Source: Cyclina sinensis (Eukaryota > Mollusca > Bivalvia > Venerida > Veneridae). From it: a stretch of DNA of 64,000 bases. Position numbers and translations under genes: made by a program. The notes under the pieces were generated by a model. The model was not told the origin of the DNA. It searched no databases and saw only the letters and a program-made list of their open reading frames with translations. This document shows, piece by piece, positions 1 to 14,300 of the stretch (the first letter of the stretch is position 1; each line of letters begins with the position of its first letter). The stretch covers positions 4,024,206 through 4,088,205 of the forward strand of contig JAAONU010000018.1 of the NCBI GenBank assembly GCA_012932295.1, written 5' to 3'.

Positions 1-176
1 TATCTGTTACACACATTGATATGGGGCATATTCTCTCCTTACCTAATCATTAATAGATACATGTATGTATGAGTTTTGCTGTTACCTTTAAAAATAGGGC
101 AAACAGAGAGTTTTGAATAGTGTAGAATTTTCTGTTTATAAATATAGTCTAAAATTTATAGATATTGTAATTGCAG

Positions 177-3100
177 GACCTTCTGAGGACTCAGAGAATT
201 TCCAGCATGAACTACGAGGTGTTATACCAAGAAGTTTTGAATACTTGTACAATCTTATTGCAAGAGAAAAAGAACTGGTAAATTTTTCTCAGATTTATTA
301 CGACTTAATATTGTCTAAGTTAGTAAAACATGTTTTAGGATGTTTTTACATAGATCTTGCTAATGTTTCAAACATTTCTGTACCAGAAAACAAAATGTTG
401 ATATTGCTGTAAATTTGTTATTCAATAGGATAAGAAATAAGCAATTCCAGTCATATTCTTTTTGTTAAGAAGTAGTCATCGTAATTCATAACATCATACT
501 GTATACACGTATGCTACAAGCAATATTTACATTCGGATATTTCATGGTTTAAAATGATGAGAACATTTCAGCATGGTGACAACAAGCAGTTTCTGTGTAA
601 GTGCTCTTTCCTGGAAATCTACAATGAACAGATATTTGACCTGCTAGAACCATCTAATGTGCCTCTACAACTGAGGGAGAGTTTTAAGACAGGAGTGTAT
701 GTGTCAGGCCTCTCAGAAAGGGTGGTTGCTGATGCCAGTGAAGCTTACGAAGTAGGAAACTATGCACACTTTACTTTTTTGAAAGATTCCTCAGTGTTCT
801 CATATGCCTTTAAAGTTGGGAATGAAAAGCTGTGCAGGGGTTTCATTAAGAGGTGGGAGGTGGGGATTTCCTCCCGCTATTTTGAAGACCCCCCTCCTTT
901 ACTTTTCTTAAAATCATGTTTATTTTATAACAAACTGGCAGCAAATCCCACGCCTACTTTTTTGTACTCAAAAACTTAATGAAACCCCTGGCTGTGTGTT
1001 GCAGGCATTACAAATAACCTCTCAAAAATGTTCTCTGTTAAGTGTCATTTACAAATGTATCTCACAATGCTCCTCAAAACTTACTGTTTCAAGGACTGTT
1101 TCAGAGGTTAATATCCGAACATATCAATTTTTCATGCTGTCCTGTATCTTAACATCATCTTTATACATCCATATGTAAAGTCAGTTTTTATTGGTACCGA
1201 GTTCACAGGTAAACCAGTATATAGATTGTACTTTGATTGTTTTAACTGGTGGTTCAATATATCTACCGCAGGTGTTGAGTTCGAGCTGGATGAACCGTAA
1301 AGTGGCATCAACAGCCATGAACAGAGAGAGTTCACGCAGTCATGCCGTATTTTCACTTCAGATAGAGTCAAAGGTAAGGCAGCATTTTGTAGCTTTACTT
1401 TAAGAATTGGTTCATCACTACATTTGTTGTAATATGGAGTGTAAACATTATATGGTGTAATAATAATAGCCTTAAAATGATTCAAGGTTATGGGTATTAG
1501 CAAGGTTACCAACCTTACTGTTACCATGAGAATGTAGTGTATGTAAACAAAGCTAAAAAAACATCAAAGAATTTTATAAGGATAGTTAGCTGTCAAAATT
1601 CCATATGAGTTCACCTGTTATGCCTCAGTAACCTCCTTCACTGTCTGAATTCATAATATTTATTTATTAGACTGCTGTATACCTCATAACCTGTATTAAT
1701 TTACAGGAGTTGAAAGGTGGCCTTGATAATATCAAAACCTCATGCCTAAATCTGGTTGACTTAGCAGGCAGTGAAAGACAGAAGGATACAGGAGCAAGTG
1801 GCCTAAGACTGAAGGTAGGTTTAGATTTATTAGTAACACGTATGAGTATATTTTCCAGAAGCAAATCTAGGAATAGGATCACCATTTCTCTATAATTAGC
1901 AAGCACCTGTCTTTGTGGCCTTGTGTTTACCACATCTGTGAACCAATCAGGAGATTGCAGTTTGATATCCTGTACTGATATGACAAAATGTTGAGGGAGA
2001 TATTACAACTGGGACCTCTGAGCTCACTCATGTAACAAACAAAACAGATTTTGAATGTGTCAGTGTGCATTTCTTTTTCAGACACAGTATTCCTTTTCAA
2101 ACTATCTTATTCATATAATTCTTATGAAGTGATTGTTTTGGGTAGTTTTCTGCCAGAAACTGCATATTTAGCAGTTTTACTTTCCCAGGACATTCTCACA
2201 GTTTATGAGTCACAGGCTTCAGAGATAAACCTAACAGTAACATGAAAATGTGTAATTTCTTATACAAGTCATTTCATCAAGTATTGATCATTAGAATTGA
2301 TTTTATTTACCTTCTTTTTGATTTCAGGAGGCAGGCTCAATCAACAAGTCCTTGTCAAATTTGGGTAATGTAATCATGGCCTTGGTAAGTGTATCCAGGG
2401 ATGGGAAGACAAGATTCATACCCTACAGGGATTCCAAGCTGACCTTTTTATTGAGGGTATGTGCACACTGTATTTATAGTGTTTATGTTTGATTTCGTAT
2501 TGTTGAAGAAATATCTACTTTAAGAAGTTGTTAACATTTTCTTTGAAATACAGTCTTAAGGCAGCCTGCCAAGGTCTTTCATGATATGAAAAAATGAAAT
2601 GTACATTATGCTCTGTGAAATGTGTTTTTAAAATATTGCAGCATTCACTAGGAGGGAATTCCAAGACGAGTCTTATTGCATGTGTACATCCAGGGCACAA
2701 GTATGTACTGTTCTGTTTCAATTTTTTCTCTAATATAAAGATTTCATAGCCTTGTAATTCTAGTTGCAACCAAAAACCATATATCATATTTACCTTATTG
2801 AATTCACGTGCATCAGTTGATCTGACTGTTTGGCCTTTTGTAGACAAAATTTGTCCAGACTGTTTCTTAGCAACTATTATTCAGATTTTGATAATACTTG
2901 GCAAGAATCATAAGCTTAGTTGTGCATACCTTTGTCACTTTACCAGAACTTTCATTAAGGTGGGTATTTCTCCCTTCTAATTTGAGATCTTCACGCGCCT
3001 ACTTTTCTTAAAATCAGGCTTATTTTATAACAGACTGGCAGCAAATCACCCGCCTACTTTACCTGACTCCCTCCAACTCAAAAACTAAATGAAAACCCTG

Positions 3101-5388
3101 CTTTGCACTCCCGTGATTTTTCACTGAATAATGGCCGGTTGATTTTTTTTACTCATCAATTTGTTTGGACTGTTCCACATCAACTTTTATTCAGAATTTA
3201 ATAGTACTTTGAAAGAACCATAAGCTAATTAGATAAACTGACCAGCTGTCTGTTATATTATATATTACGAGCTGGAAATGTACTTAAAGCCCTAAGCAAA
3301 CATATTTGATTATCCATTTACCAAACAAATTCCAATGATTTATATCTCAGCTTGTTAACAAAGAACCAAATCACGGTTTGTTATATGTTTAAAAGGTTGC
3401 AAATGTATTCTGTTATGGTCTCGTGCTCCAAGTTTTCACTGCATTATTGTTTCAAACTGAATGCTTCTACCTTAAATTGATCAGATTACTGTATCAAGTC
3501 AGTATCAGAGGGGATTCATCATGCTTAGTGATAGTTCTGGTTCTCAGAGAAAAGATTCATAAATTTGCAGACTACATTGTGATAGGAATTTTTTTAATGA
3601 AATATCAGAATCTTAGATTTTAAGGTGACTTTTTTACTGTACAGAAAACATGATACTGTATCTGTAACTTTCATCTGAGTGTTTCAGATAATGTAACAGG
3701 ATGTCAGCATGAATAATTATGCCCCCATTTGAAGAACAGTAGGTATACTACTTTGCGCTTGTCCGTTGGTTGGTCGGTCAGTCGGCCCATCTGGCCATAG
3801 ACAAGACAACTCAAGTATCATTTGACCAACAGCTGTCAAACTTCATAGGATAGTTGCTCTTATTGAGTAGAAGACCCCTATCGTTTTTGAGGTTAGTAGG
3901 TGATAAGTCTAGGTCACTGTCACCTTGAATTGAAAGCCATGTCTGCTCATTAACTCGAGTACCATTTAGCCCACAGCCTTCAAACTTCATTGGGTGGTTG
4001 CTCTTAGAAGAAGACCCCCACTCTTCAAACTTCATAGGATGTTTGCCCTTATTGAGTAGAAGACCCATATTGTTTTGGGGTGAGTTGGTCAAAGGTCAAG
4101 GTCTTGATCATCTTCAGTCAGTAACTAGAGAATGCTTTGGCCTCAAGTCCTCAGATTTGTAGGGAGGTTGGTCATGACTGGTAGATGACCCCTATTGATT
4201 TTGAGGTCAGTAGGTCAGGGGTCAAGGCCACTGTGATCTTGACCAAGTAAAGCTTGCCCAACCAATTACTAGAGAACGCTTTGGCTTATGGTCCTCAGAT
4301 TTGGTAGGGAAGTTGGTCATGTCCTGTAAATGACCCCTATAGATTTTGAGATCACTAGGTCAAAGGTAAAGGTCACTGAGACCATGACCGCAAGAAGCTT
4401 GTCTGATCAATAACTCGAAAACACTTTGGCATACAGTCATCAGATTTGTTTGTGGTTTGGTCATGAGCAGTAGATGATCCCTCTTGATTTGGAGGTCAGT
4501 TGGTCCAAAGTTAATGTTACAGTGACTTTCACCACAAAAGCTGCTCTACATTCTTCAGATTTGGTAGTGTGATTGTTCTTGACCTGCAGATGGCCCATAT
4601 TGATTTGAGGTCAGTAGGTAAAGGTCAAGTATAGAAGTCCATGTAACATGACTAATTGGTTGCCATTGTTGGGGCATATATGTTTCACAAACATATCTTA
4701 CAGTTTCTAGTTTTGTATTGCATATTAATAGCTAGAGTTCCTTTAGGTGTCACACTGCCCCTTGACTTTGTTGAAAAGTTTGCCAGACTGATGTTACATG
4801 TTATAAGTTATTGAGTGTGTATTAATGATAATTCCTATGTTTCAGATGCTTTGGTGAGACACTTTCAACATTGTCGTTTGCTAAGAGGGCAAAGATGATA
4901 AAGAATAGGGTATGTAAAAAGTTTGACGGTAGCTTTTTGTTTTCTAGTAACCAACACTTTGATAGTAGATTTTGTAGCATTTATTTATTGCTACTCTTCT
5001 TCAGTTTGGCTTAGTCTAAGGCATGTAAAGCAACAAAGTATAAAAAACCATGGTAACAACTTAAGCCAGTTGGATTGAAAGCGTGTCTTACTGCATTATA
5101 GTGCTAATTCCATGTTGTTTTATGTGGTCCTGTGATGCAGACTTACATAATTTATAAAGTTTAAATACTAAGTTTAAGTTATATGAGTATGAAAAGGACG
5201 TCTTGTTGTCCAGCTAAATTGTTCTTCCTTCTCAGTACTCTGTGTAATTGGTGACAGTTTCATTAAATGTCTGTCCTAGGCGGTGCTGAATGAAAATGCA
5301 ACAGGGAATGTGAACCAACTGCTGGCAGTTATAAAGGTTTTGAGAGAAGAGATACAACAGTTGAAGATGGGAGTTGTGCCATCATCAG
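177..5388 (+). CDS. KIF15: KIF15 motor-domain exons 1-8 (C-terminal two thirds of motor and neck)
   Basis: The first visible exon opens at the GPSE segment that follows the P-loop exon in KIF15, then reads through [14 protein letters not shown]. Exon 2 carries [19 protein letters not shown]. Exon 3 holds the switch I motif ([12 protein letters not shown]), exon 4 switch II ([15 protein letters not shown]), exon 5 the [11 protein letters not shown] microtubule-binding stretch, exon 6 the GGNSKT and VHPG motifs, and exon 7 the [11 protein letters not shown] segment leading to the neck. No nucleotide-binding residue visible here is altered, so the motor looks functional. Exon 8 (5280-5388) begins the neck/coiled coil. 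Confidence 0.95.
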
Positions 5389-8300
5389 GTAATATCTTTA
5401 TTGTTGTTTCATCGGTAAGTAAAACTCACTCAGTTAAAGGCAGTAAGGAACTGCACTGAACAAAGATCTCGCAATGTATATTTCATATATGGACCAAAGG
5501 TTTAGGATAGTGATTTTAAAAACAGACATCCTGTTTGTTGTCACCATGCTGAAATGTTCTCATCAGGAATTGCAAAGAAAGATGCAAATCTTAATTAAGT
5601 TCATTAATTAATCTTGTTATATGCTGTACACTTTTGAGAATAGTGAGAGTAAAGTGTACTTGAGAATAGATGAGACAATGACTTAGAATGGAGTTTACTT
5701 TTGAGAATAATGTGAAAGCACAGTACGCTTTAAGAATAATGTGAAGTACTGTACACTTTAAGAATAATGTTAAAGTACAGTAAACTTCAAGAATAATGTG
5801 AAAGCACAATACACTTGAGAATAATGTGAGAGTACAGTACACTTTAAGAATACTGTGAGAGTACAGTACACTTGAGAATAATGTGACAGTACAGTACACT
5901 TGAGAACATTGTGACAGTACAGTACAGTTTAAGAATTATGTGACAGTACAGTACACTTGAGAAGAACGTGAGACTACTGTACACTTGAGAAGAATGGGAG
6001 AGTACAGTACATTTGAGAATTATGTGACAGTACAGTACACTTGAGAATAATGTGACAGGACAGTACACTTGAGTTACACTTGAGAATAATGTGAGAGTAC
6101 AGTACATTTGAGAATAACGTGACAGGACAGTACACTTGAGAAGAATGTGAGAGTACAGTACACTTGAGAAGAATGTGAGAGTACAATAATGTGACAGTAC
6201 AGTACACTTGAATAATGTGAGAGTACAGTACACTTGAAAATAATGTTAGAGTACATTATGCCTTCGAACAAGATTAGGGATACTATACTTTTACTGTTAG
6301 TTGCTATCTAGATTTTTTTGAATTCGGCCTGTAACCTACAAGCTTGCAAGAGAAAAAAAGCTAAGTACTGTGAAATCATTTAAATTCGCTGGGATGAAAT
6401 TTCGCGCAAACGGCCAAAAAAGTATGTTCGCGCGGTCCTAAATTCGCGCATTTTCAATTTCAGATTAAATTTTTTTTATCAGCATAAAAGCAGACGACAG
6501 CTGCATGACGCTGGATGTAAACGTGTCAATTACCGCGGTCCGCTTTCGAATATACAAACTGACAGGTCCAACTGTTAATTGACGTTAAATGACACAGATT
6601 AAGTGTACACAGATTAAAAGATCGATACCGACAGGTCTTTCGTAACCGGTCCCTAATCAATTACGCTAAAAAAAAAACATTGCCGCTTGCGAAAATTACC
6701 TTTACTCGTTCGTGTCCTATTTATGTGTTGTTACTTCTAGCTTTTATTCTTACATTCTCAAAGAATAAAATAAGTTTCAATAGCAAAAATAAGTTTGTTT
6801 CTCATTGAAAAGTTAAAGAATTTAACAAATTATCGAAATAGTGGAGACAACAATGTAATAATTATTAGTAAACGCTTCAGACAAGCGTTCAAGAATCTAA
6901 GGAAATACAAATGAAACATACTTAAAAAGAAAACATAATAAGTTTCATTTTAATTTTGCTAGATATTTAGAATTTGCTAAAACATCCGATTATTCAAGTT
7001 ATATTGGCTAAAAACAACAACTAATGGTCAAAAGTGAGTGGAAAAATATATGCAGGTATTTCGGATAGGATCAAGATTTGGATAACGTAAGTGTTTTATT
7101 AGTTTATTAAAAGCGCGGTCTTAAATTCGCGCATTGTTCCTAGCGCGAAATACGCGAAAATTCATCCTACGCGAACAAAAATGATTTCACAGTAGTTGTG
7201 GACAAAGAGTTACATATAAATTAAGTCTTTTCTTGTTGTCACAGAGATTTTATTCAAAATATTCTAGATACTAGTATTAAAACATTACCCAGCTCTTGAA
7301 TTTATACATCTCTTGATATGTAGGTATGATTCCTGCTGAAAACATGCCAGTTCTGAGAGAAATGTTCATCCAGGCTATGCTGCTTAGACAGAGAGCTGAA
7401 TCAGAAAAACAGGTGAGAATTATAAAACAGTTGGGAGTGGAAATGCTGTAACATTGGAGACAAGATTATATGAACATGAACAGAGGGCTTTTTACCTTTC
7501 TTTCTACAGAGGAAAAGCAGATAGATTACCGAGGTTGAAACAAAAACTGTATGGAAAATTTGTCAGTTGCAACTTTTTCTTCTATGAGAAACGTTATTGC
7601 AATCTGCTTAGCAACACCTCTGACAGATCTGTTAAACTGACTTGAGACCGGTCTCCATGATCAAGTAGTTAAAGTACTGATTTGACCTCTCATCTCATAG
7701 ATGGTTATTGGTTTGAGCCCAGCCACCAACCATTACCATTTATGTGAGAAAGTTAACAGTTGTTTACAGAAAATGGAAATTCAGTACTGCTGCTTCCCAG
7801 GAATGATCGCCAGGTTAACAGTTTGCTCTATATCACTCTGACTGTTGGAAGGTTTTACATTCAGTTACACCAATGTTCAGACATGACATTTTCTCAAGTT
7901 TTCATAATTTTGTCAGCTGTATGTCACCTTATTAAAAAAATATATAATTATTCAACATTTGAAATGATATGTCTAATTAATTTACTTGTAACAGGAATTG
8001 TTTGCTGCAATGGAAATGTTACAGGAAGTGTGTAACAAGAAGGACAAGGCTATACAGACCAACAAAATGATTATAAAGTTTAGGGACAACACTATCAAAC
8101 GACTGGAAGAAAAATTGAAAGGAATTGATGTACAAGTGTCACATCAGGTAGTGAAGAAAGGCAGTGTTTTAACACAGTTTTAGCTTTGTATATACAAGGC
8201 AAAGACAATTCACAGTGTTGTTATAATTATTTTACAGTAATTTACCTTGAATAGCCTGAATAGCTAAGTTTGAAAACTTCACTTCATGGAAAATTCCTTG

Positions 8301-11300
8301 ACTATATATTTCATCAACAATTTAAATGTGTGTTTCAGCTTCTTGCAAAGGAAACAGATTTTTGGTGGTTAAGTTACTAGATGTATTGAAAATCCTGTCA
8401 GAGTGGAAGTGGGAGTTTGAATGGTCATGTACATTGTTAAAACCTGATGGTTAAAGCACCACTATGAAAATATATAGAAGTAAAATCAGTTCTTTACTGT
8501 TAAGGTTGGAAATGCTTTTTTTCATAATCAGCCAATACCTCTGCTCATAAATCTTAAATGTAAACAGTTTTGGTTTTTTATGTTATGCACATATTGTTAA
8601 ATTCAGGAGGACTTGCTGAAGGAGATTGATGCATTAAGATCCCAAGTAGAACACCATCCTCTGGTAGCCAAACATGCTTTAGATGTACAGAGGCTGAAGG
8701 CAACAATCAAGTCATTGAGAGAAGACACAGGAATACTGTCTGGTGTGCGGAAAGATGCCGACAAGTTGAAGGCATTAGAAGAAGAGTTCAACAAACTAAT
8801 GGCAGAACAGAAGGGGGATAAAGATGGTAGGTTTATATGTAGTACATGTATCGATTGGAATCCGTTTACAAAAATTTGTTATTTAAAGAGGCATACCCGA
8901 AAATTTGGAGTATAACATTACATGAAACTGAAAGATGTGGAACAAGTCATGCCCCATGTCAAGATATCATTGAAAATTTTAAAGCACAAGAGGTATACTG
9001 AATCTATGAAAACTAGTATTTATGTAGAGATTTGTTATACATATTTTAGGTGGATAACCATTACTTGTATATGAACCCTTTCTCGGCTTCTATATGCCCT
9101 AAGAAGACATTTTTGAACATCTGTTCTTCTTCACTTTACCAATTATGTTTTCATTTTATAGAGGATGAACCAGTCAAATACATATACAGTACATGTGTAA
9201 CTTTTTGAGTGTGTCCTTTTAAGGTGGTCAATATGTGTAGGAGTTGCTCTTGAGTTAGTTAAAAGGTAGACTTATATCCGTGTGAAGTATACTTTGCTTT
9301 AGGCTGATTTTAAGGACATTTAAATGAATTTGTTTGTGCCTAGTCACAAGTCAGTGATTGTTTTGTTAATTGAGGGTATAAGATTTTATATTTATAAGCT
9401 CTTCTGTCTTCCAAAAGCTAATACTGATTCTACTTTTGGTTTTCAGAAACTAACATTACACCACAAAGGTCTGACAGTGTATCAACAGCAACTGTAGAGA
9501 AATTAAGGTCACAGATTGCAAACTTAGAGGGTCAGATTGAACAGGTACTGTGTTTCAGATGTTTTTTATTAATTATTATCTCTAATGTAGGCATGCAAAA
9601 GTGCTTCATATTCCTGCAGTATTTCTTTCAAGAAAACATACAGGTCAGCTCGAGTTCTTGAGCAGCAAACCATAAAACTACCTTTGTTGTCCATCAGGCA
9701 GTGTACTTCCATTAATCTGCTTTGTTGCAGTGTTTATTTTCTTGAGTTCATGTATATGTTAAATTAACAGATAAAGGTTATTTTTTTAACATTTTAGCAT
9801 TTCTGTAAGCTTTTCTGTTTTAGTCTTGGAATAACAATTTGGGTTTTGGCCTACACATTTTTGAAAGTTAAGGATTATAATCTTGTGTTGCATGTATATT
9901 ACTTATATGTAGATTTGTTATTTCTAGTTAACGTCAGAATTGTCAGAGAGTAGACAGAATGCCGAGAAGAATGAGCTATACAAGAATGCAGAAATAGAGT
10001 CATACAAGAAGACAGTGGAAGAACTGGAGAATGTGATAGCTGCCAACAAGATGAGGTCCAAACTGGAGAAAGCTGCTCTAAACGAACAACATCTACATAC
10101 TGTCATGGTAAATAGTCTACATACTGTCATGGTAAATAGTCTACATACTGTCATGGTAAATAGTCTACATACTGTCATGGTAAATAGTCTACATACTGTC
10201 ATGGTAAATAGTCTACATACTGTCATGGTAAATAGTCTAAGTACTGTCATGGTAAATAGTCTACATACTGTCATGGTAAATAGTCTACATACTGTCATGG
10301 TAAATAGTCTACATACTGTCATGGTAAATAGTCTACATACTGTCATGGTAAATAGTCTACATACTGTCATGGTAAATAGTCTAAGTACTGTCATGGTAAA
10401 TAGTCTACGTACTGTCATGGTAAATAGTCTAAGTACTGTCATGGTAAATAGTCTACATACTGTCATGGTAAATAGTCTGCATATTGTCATGGTAAATAGT
10501 CTACATACTGTCATGGTAAATAGTCTAAGTACTGTCATGGTAAATAGTCTACATACTGTCATGGTAAATAGTCTAAGTACTGTCATGGTAAATAGTCTAA
10601 GTACTGTCATGGTAAATAGTCTACATACTGTCATGGTAAATAGTCTACATACTGTCATGGTAAATAGTCTACATACTGTCATGGTAAATAGCCTACATAC
10701 TGTCATGGTAAATAGTCTTCAGATTACAGAACACTAACCCAAACTAGCTTCTGTGGTGGTGGTCAGGTAGACAAACAGAAAGAGAACTCATATTCCAGCT
10801 TCTCATTTGTACTACATGTTATGTCTGTTTTGCAGCAATTAGCCAAAGTTAGATGTGTAAGTACATAATTGAGCAAGAACTAATCAAATAGTATTTGTGC
10901 TTGTTGGGATATTAAGATCTAACACCTGAATTCCTGTATAAAATATGAATAAGAAAGGTATTAGTTCAACAAAATTTGATCTGTACATATGTGTTTCAGA
11001 CCATAACCACACCAAAGAAAGAATGCTACAAATTGAGAAATAGAACAGTTATAACAAAGTCAGGTACACCTGACCTTGACAGTACAATACCATTTGAATA
11101 TGAGAAGTCCCCTGAGGGTGAAGCCCTGCCTGAGGAAGAGGGTATACTGCAGGAAGACGTTCCCGAGAGCATGGCACAGCAAGCACATGAGGCCCTGCTG
11201 GATCAAATCAAACAACTGCAGGTAGTGCTTATATTAAAAATTAATATTAAAGATTGCTTAGAATTGTGAAAGTTCATATTTGCTTAATTAATTAAGAAGT

Positions 11301-14300
11301 TTGGTAACATTACAATCTGGAACTTATTGTGTCTAGCTTATAAGATTATTTCAAGGGAAATGCACTTGCAAATTGGACCCAAAACCTCTTGAAATGTGAA
11401 AAATTATTTGGAAACACTTGAGTATGTGCTGTTAAGAACTTGTGTAGTAGACTAGTGTGTATATAACATAGCAAACGTGGAATTTACAGGAGAAAAATGC
11501 TGATCTGGAAGCACGTTTGGCAGAGTACGAGACCGACAGAGTTAAACAGATTCATCATCAGTCTGTGTTAGAGTCACAGCTCAAGAGTGTAGAAGAGGTA
11601 CTGCCTGCTTTATGTAATAATTCCAATTTTTATGTTATATAAGAAATAACGGAATTATATCAGATATTTAGCCTTAACAGAAATAAGTTATCTTTATCAT
11701 GAATTCTTAAACTTTTGGCATTTCTTTCTTGATTGATTGGAATTGAAGAAAATGCACTTACCAACTCACCAATGCATCTGTACTTTCTGCCCTTCCCTCT
11801 TAAAATTTCAGTTGCTTGAGAAAGAGCGACAAGTTTTGAGCAGTTTAAGAGAACAACATGGCCAGGTGGAACCTCGACTGAAAGCTGCCATTGAGGAAAA
11901 AGAAAGTAAGAATATCAAAGTATTCATTTACTTACTGGTAGTCAGCTCTAAAGTTTGTATTGTGAAAATATAGATAAGTAAGTGTTTTGTCAGGTTTCTA
12001 TAAAACGTACCTGTACTTCAATATGACTTTGATGCCTCAGTGCAGAAAAGATGTAGCTGCTTCTTGAAAGTATTACAGTAACAACTTGTCTGCACTGGGT
12101 CATAAAATGTCACATAATAGCAAGCAAATGGACAGGAGCACTGCTTCAGTTCTTTGTCTTTCTGATGAGACGTTAAACTGAGGTCCCATATATCAATGCT
12201 GTACACTGAGCATGCAAAAGAACCAGGGGTGTCTCCGGAACGGGATGCTTTCTGTATCTTGCATTATCCCCCACAACATAAATACTAATCTCTTCAGGTG
12301 TGCGTCAACCGGTAGTGACGATAAATAAACTGAAATAGATAGGTAGACTTCCATGCTACAGAATTTACAGTGACATTAATCAGTCAACCATGAAGGAGAT
12401 AGTTTCAATTTATCCTTAGCTATTGCATTAAGTAAGGCAGTTGGACTAAGAATAAGGATTATAGACATATATGTATATTTTAGAAAACTAATTAATTATT
12501 ATTGTTGTATTGCAGATGCTGTAGGAGAGACAAGAGATTTACGATTGTTACTTTCCCAGGCTGACAGAGAGATAAAAGAATATAAAGATAAACTGAAAGC
12601 TTTGGAAATTGAGAAAAGTGAAACAGTTGAACTGGTTGAGTCTAAGGTTAGTGTTTGCTCTAGCTTGTTCTGAGCAATTAACAATATTACAATGTTTTAA
12701 ATATAAATGCCTCACTACAGAATGATTGTAAATGTTTCTTCGAAGAATCATACAAATTTTCTGCACTTCGGCATCAGTATAACAAACTGAATCCCTATTT
12801 TTGATACTTGTTTATCTGTTTGCAATTCCCTGGTATGATTTTCAACAAGATTTCTGTTTTTTTATTCACACATACTGGTAGCCATGTTATTTGTTTTCAC
12901 TTCCCAACATTTCTACATCAAACACCACTGTATTCTTCTGTCATTAGTTTCTTAGGGAAGATGCATCTTAAAATGTTCAGCATCTTCAGGAGTTTGTTGG
13001 ATAGCAGGGTAACACTCACCAAATCACTAATGGCAAGGAAACTTCAAGCTGGGCAAATTTATTCCAAGAGATCACCCAGCTGGAGAGATGGGTTTTTTTA
13101 GATACCTTTTAATTGCCCTGCTTATTTTAAAATTGCCTAAACTAAACAACAAACATTCCTACAGTAACATAATCAAATAATGCTATGATAAATAATTTTG
13201 CACCATCACCTTGAAAATGTTTGTGAAATAAAGCTGACAGAGGTCTAAATTTTCATATTCATCTGATACAATGAACAGTTAACACTTGTCATCAAGCTGA
13301 TCTACAGGTTAAATGCTCTTGTTAAAATGACATCTATTCAGATAAAGATTTTTTTTCTCAAGTTTTTTTTAGCAGTTGTGTTTCTTCAACATGCATTGTA
13401 AACAGGTACATAGGTCATAATGGATCCTGCTGCTTTAATACCCAGTAGTTCATTTTAACTTGATTCTCACCTGGAGTTTGCACCAAATAGAAGGCTTTTA
13501 TGAAGAAATCACAAAAGCAAAGTCAAGATATAGTTACAGGAAGAAGTACTCAATTATTACAGTGTTAATTATTTCAAACAGAACCATCAAACAACAGAAC
13601 TACATGTAGCTGTAAAGAAATTAATTAATGAATCAGGTGTGTTTGTATTCTTGAAATTTTGTTTGGCTTGTTTGATTTTTGCTGGGCTTGTTCAGTTCTC
13701 TAGTTCCCAGCCAAACTTGCTACTTTATAATTTTCTTTCCCTGGGTAATACTAAGGTCAGCCTCATTCTGTGTTGAATAATGGTATCAGATACAGGTCTG
13801 ATACCAAACTAATAACATGTAGAAAATTCAACTTTTTATTTCCAACTTGTACTCCCTGGAATTTTAACAGACTGAAATTAATGTATAAAAGTCTCATTTT
13901 ATAAACAGTTGTCTAAAGTAAAAGATTGGCGGTAAATCAGGTTTTTTGGTCTCTGACATTGGCAACCTTGTCATTGAGCTCAGGCAAAGCATTGAAACTA
14001 GCTGTGTGCAAACATTTGTTATTACAGATGGCAGGCCTAGCTTTGACACTGGAACAAGTTGCAAAAGAGCATGAAAAGTTGCTGGAGGAGAAAGATGTAT
14101 TAGAGGTAAGATATTTAAGTGTGTGACAGTGTTCTATGCCACAGTAAATTACACTGTAAAGGGCTCTGTTTGATTCATGTTACACTGACTGATAATGTAA
14201 CAACAATATGGCATTTATCCTCACTATAATGTAAAGGTTGACTAATACTATCTCAGTTTTACAAATGGCTTCATTCAGACAGGTTAACAGTGTTATACCT

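Noticed and set aside
5591..6271. Four overlapping reverse-strand open frames
   Set aside because: They are all read from the 28-bp minisatellite, shift frame between units and show no domain.
9924..10706. 260-codon reverse-strand open frame
   Set aside because: It is the antisense reading of the 24-bp minisatellite, which happens to be open on both strands; the unit gives MTVCRLFT over and over.
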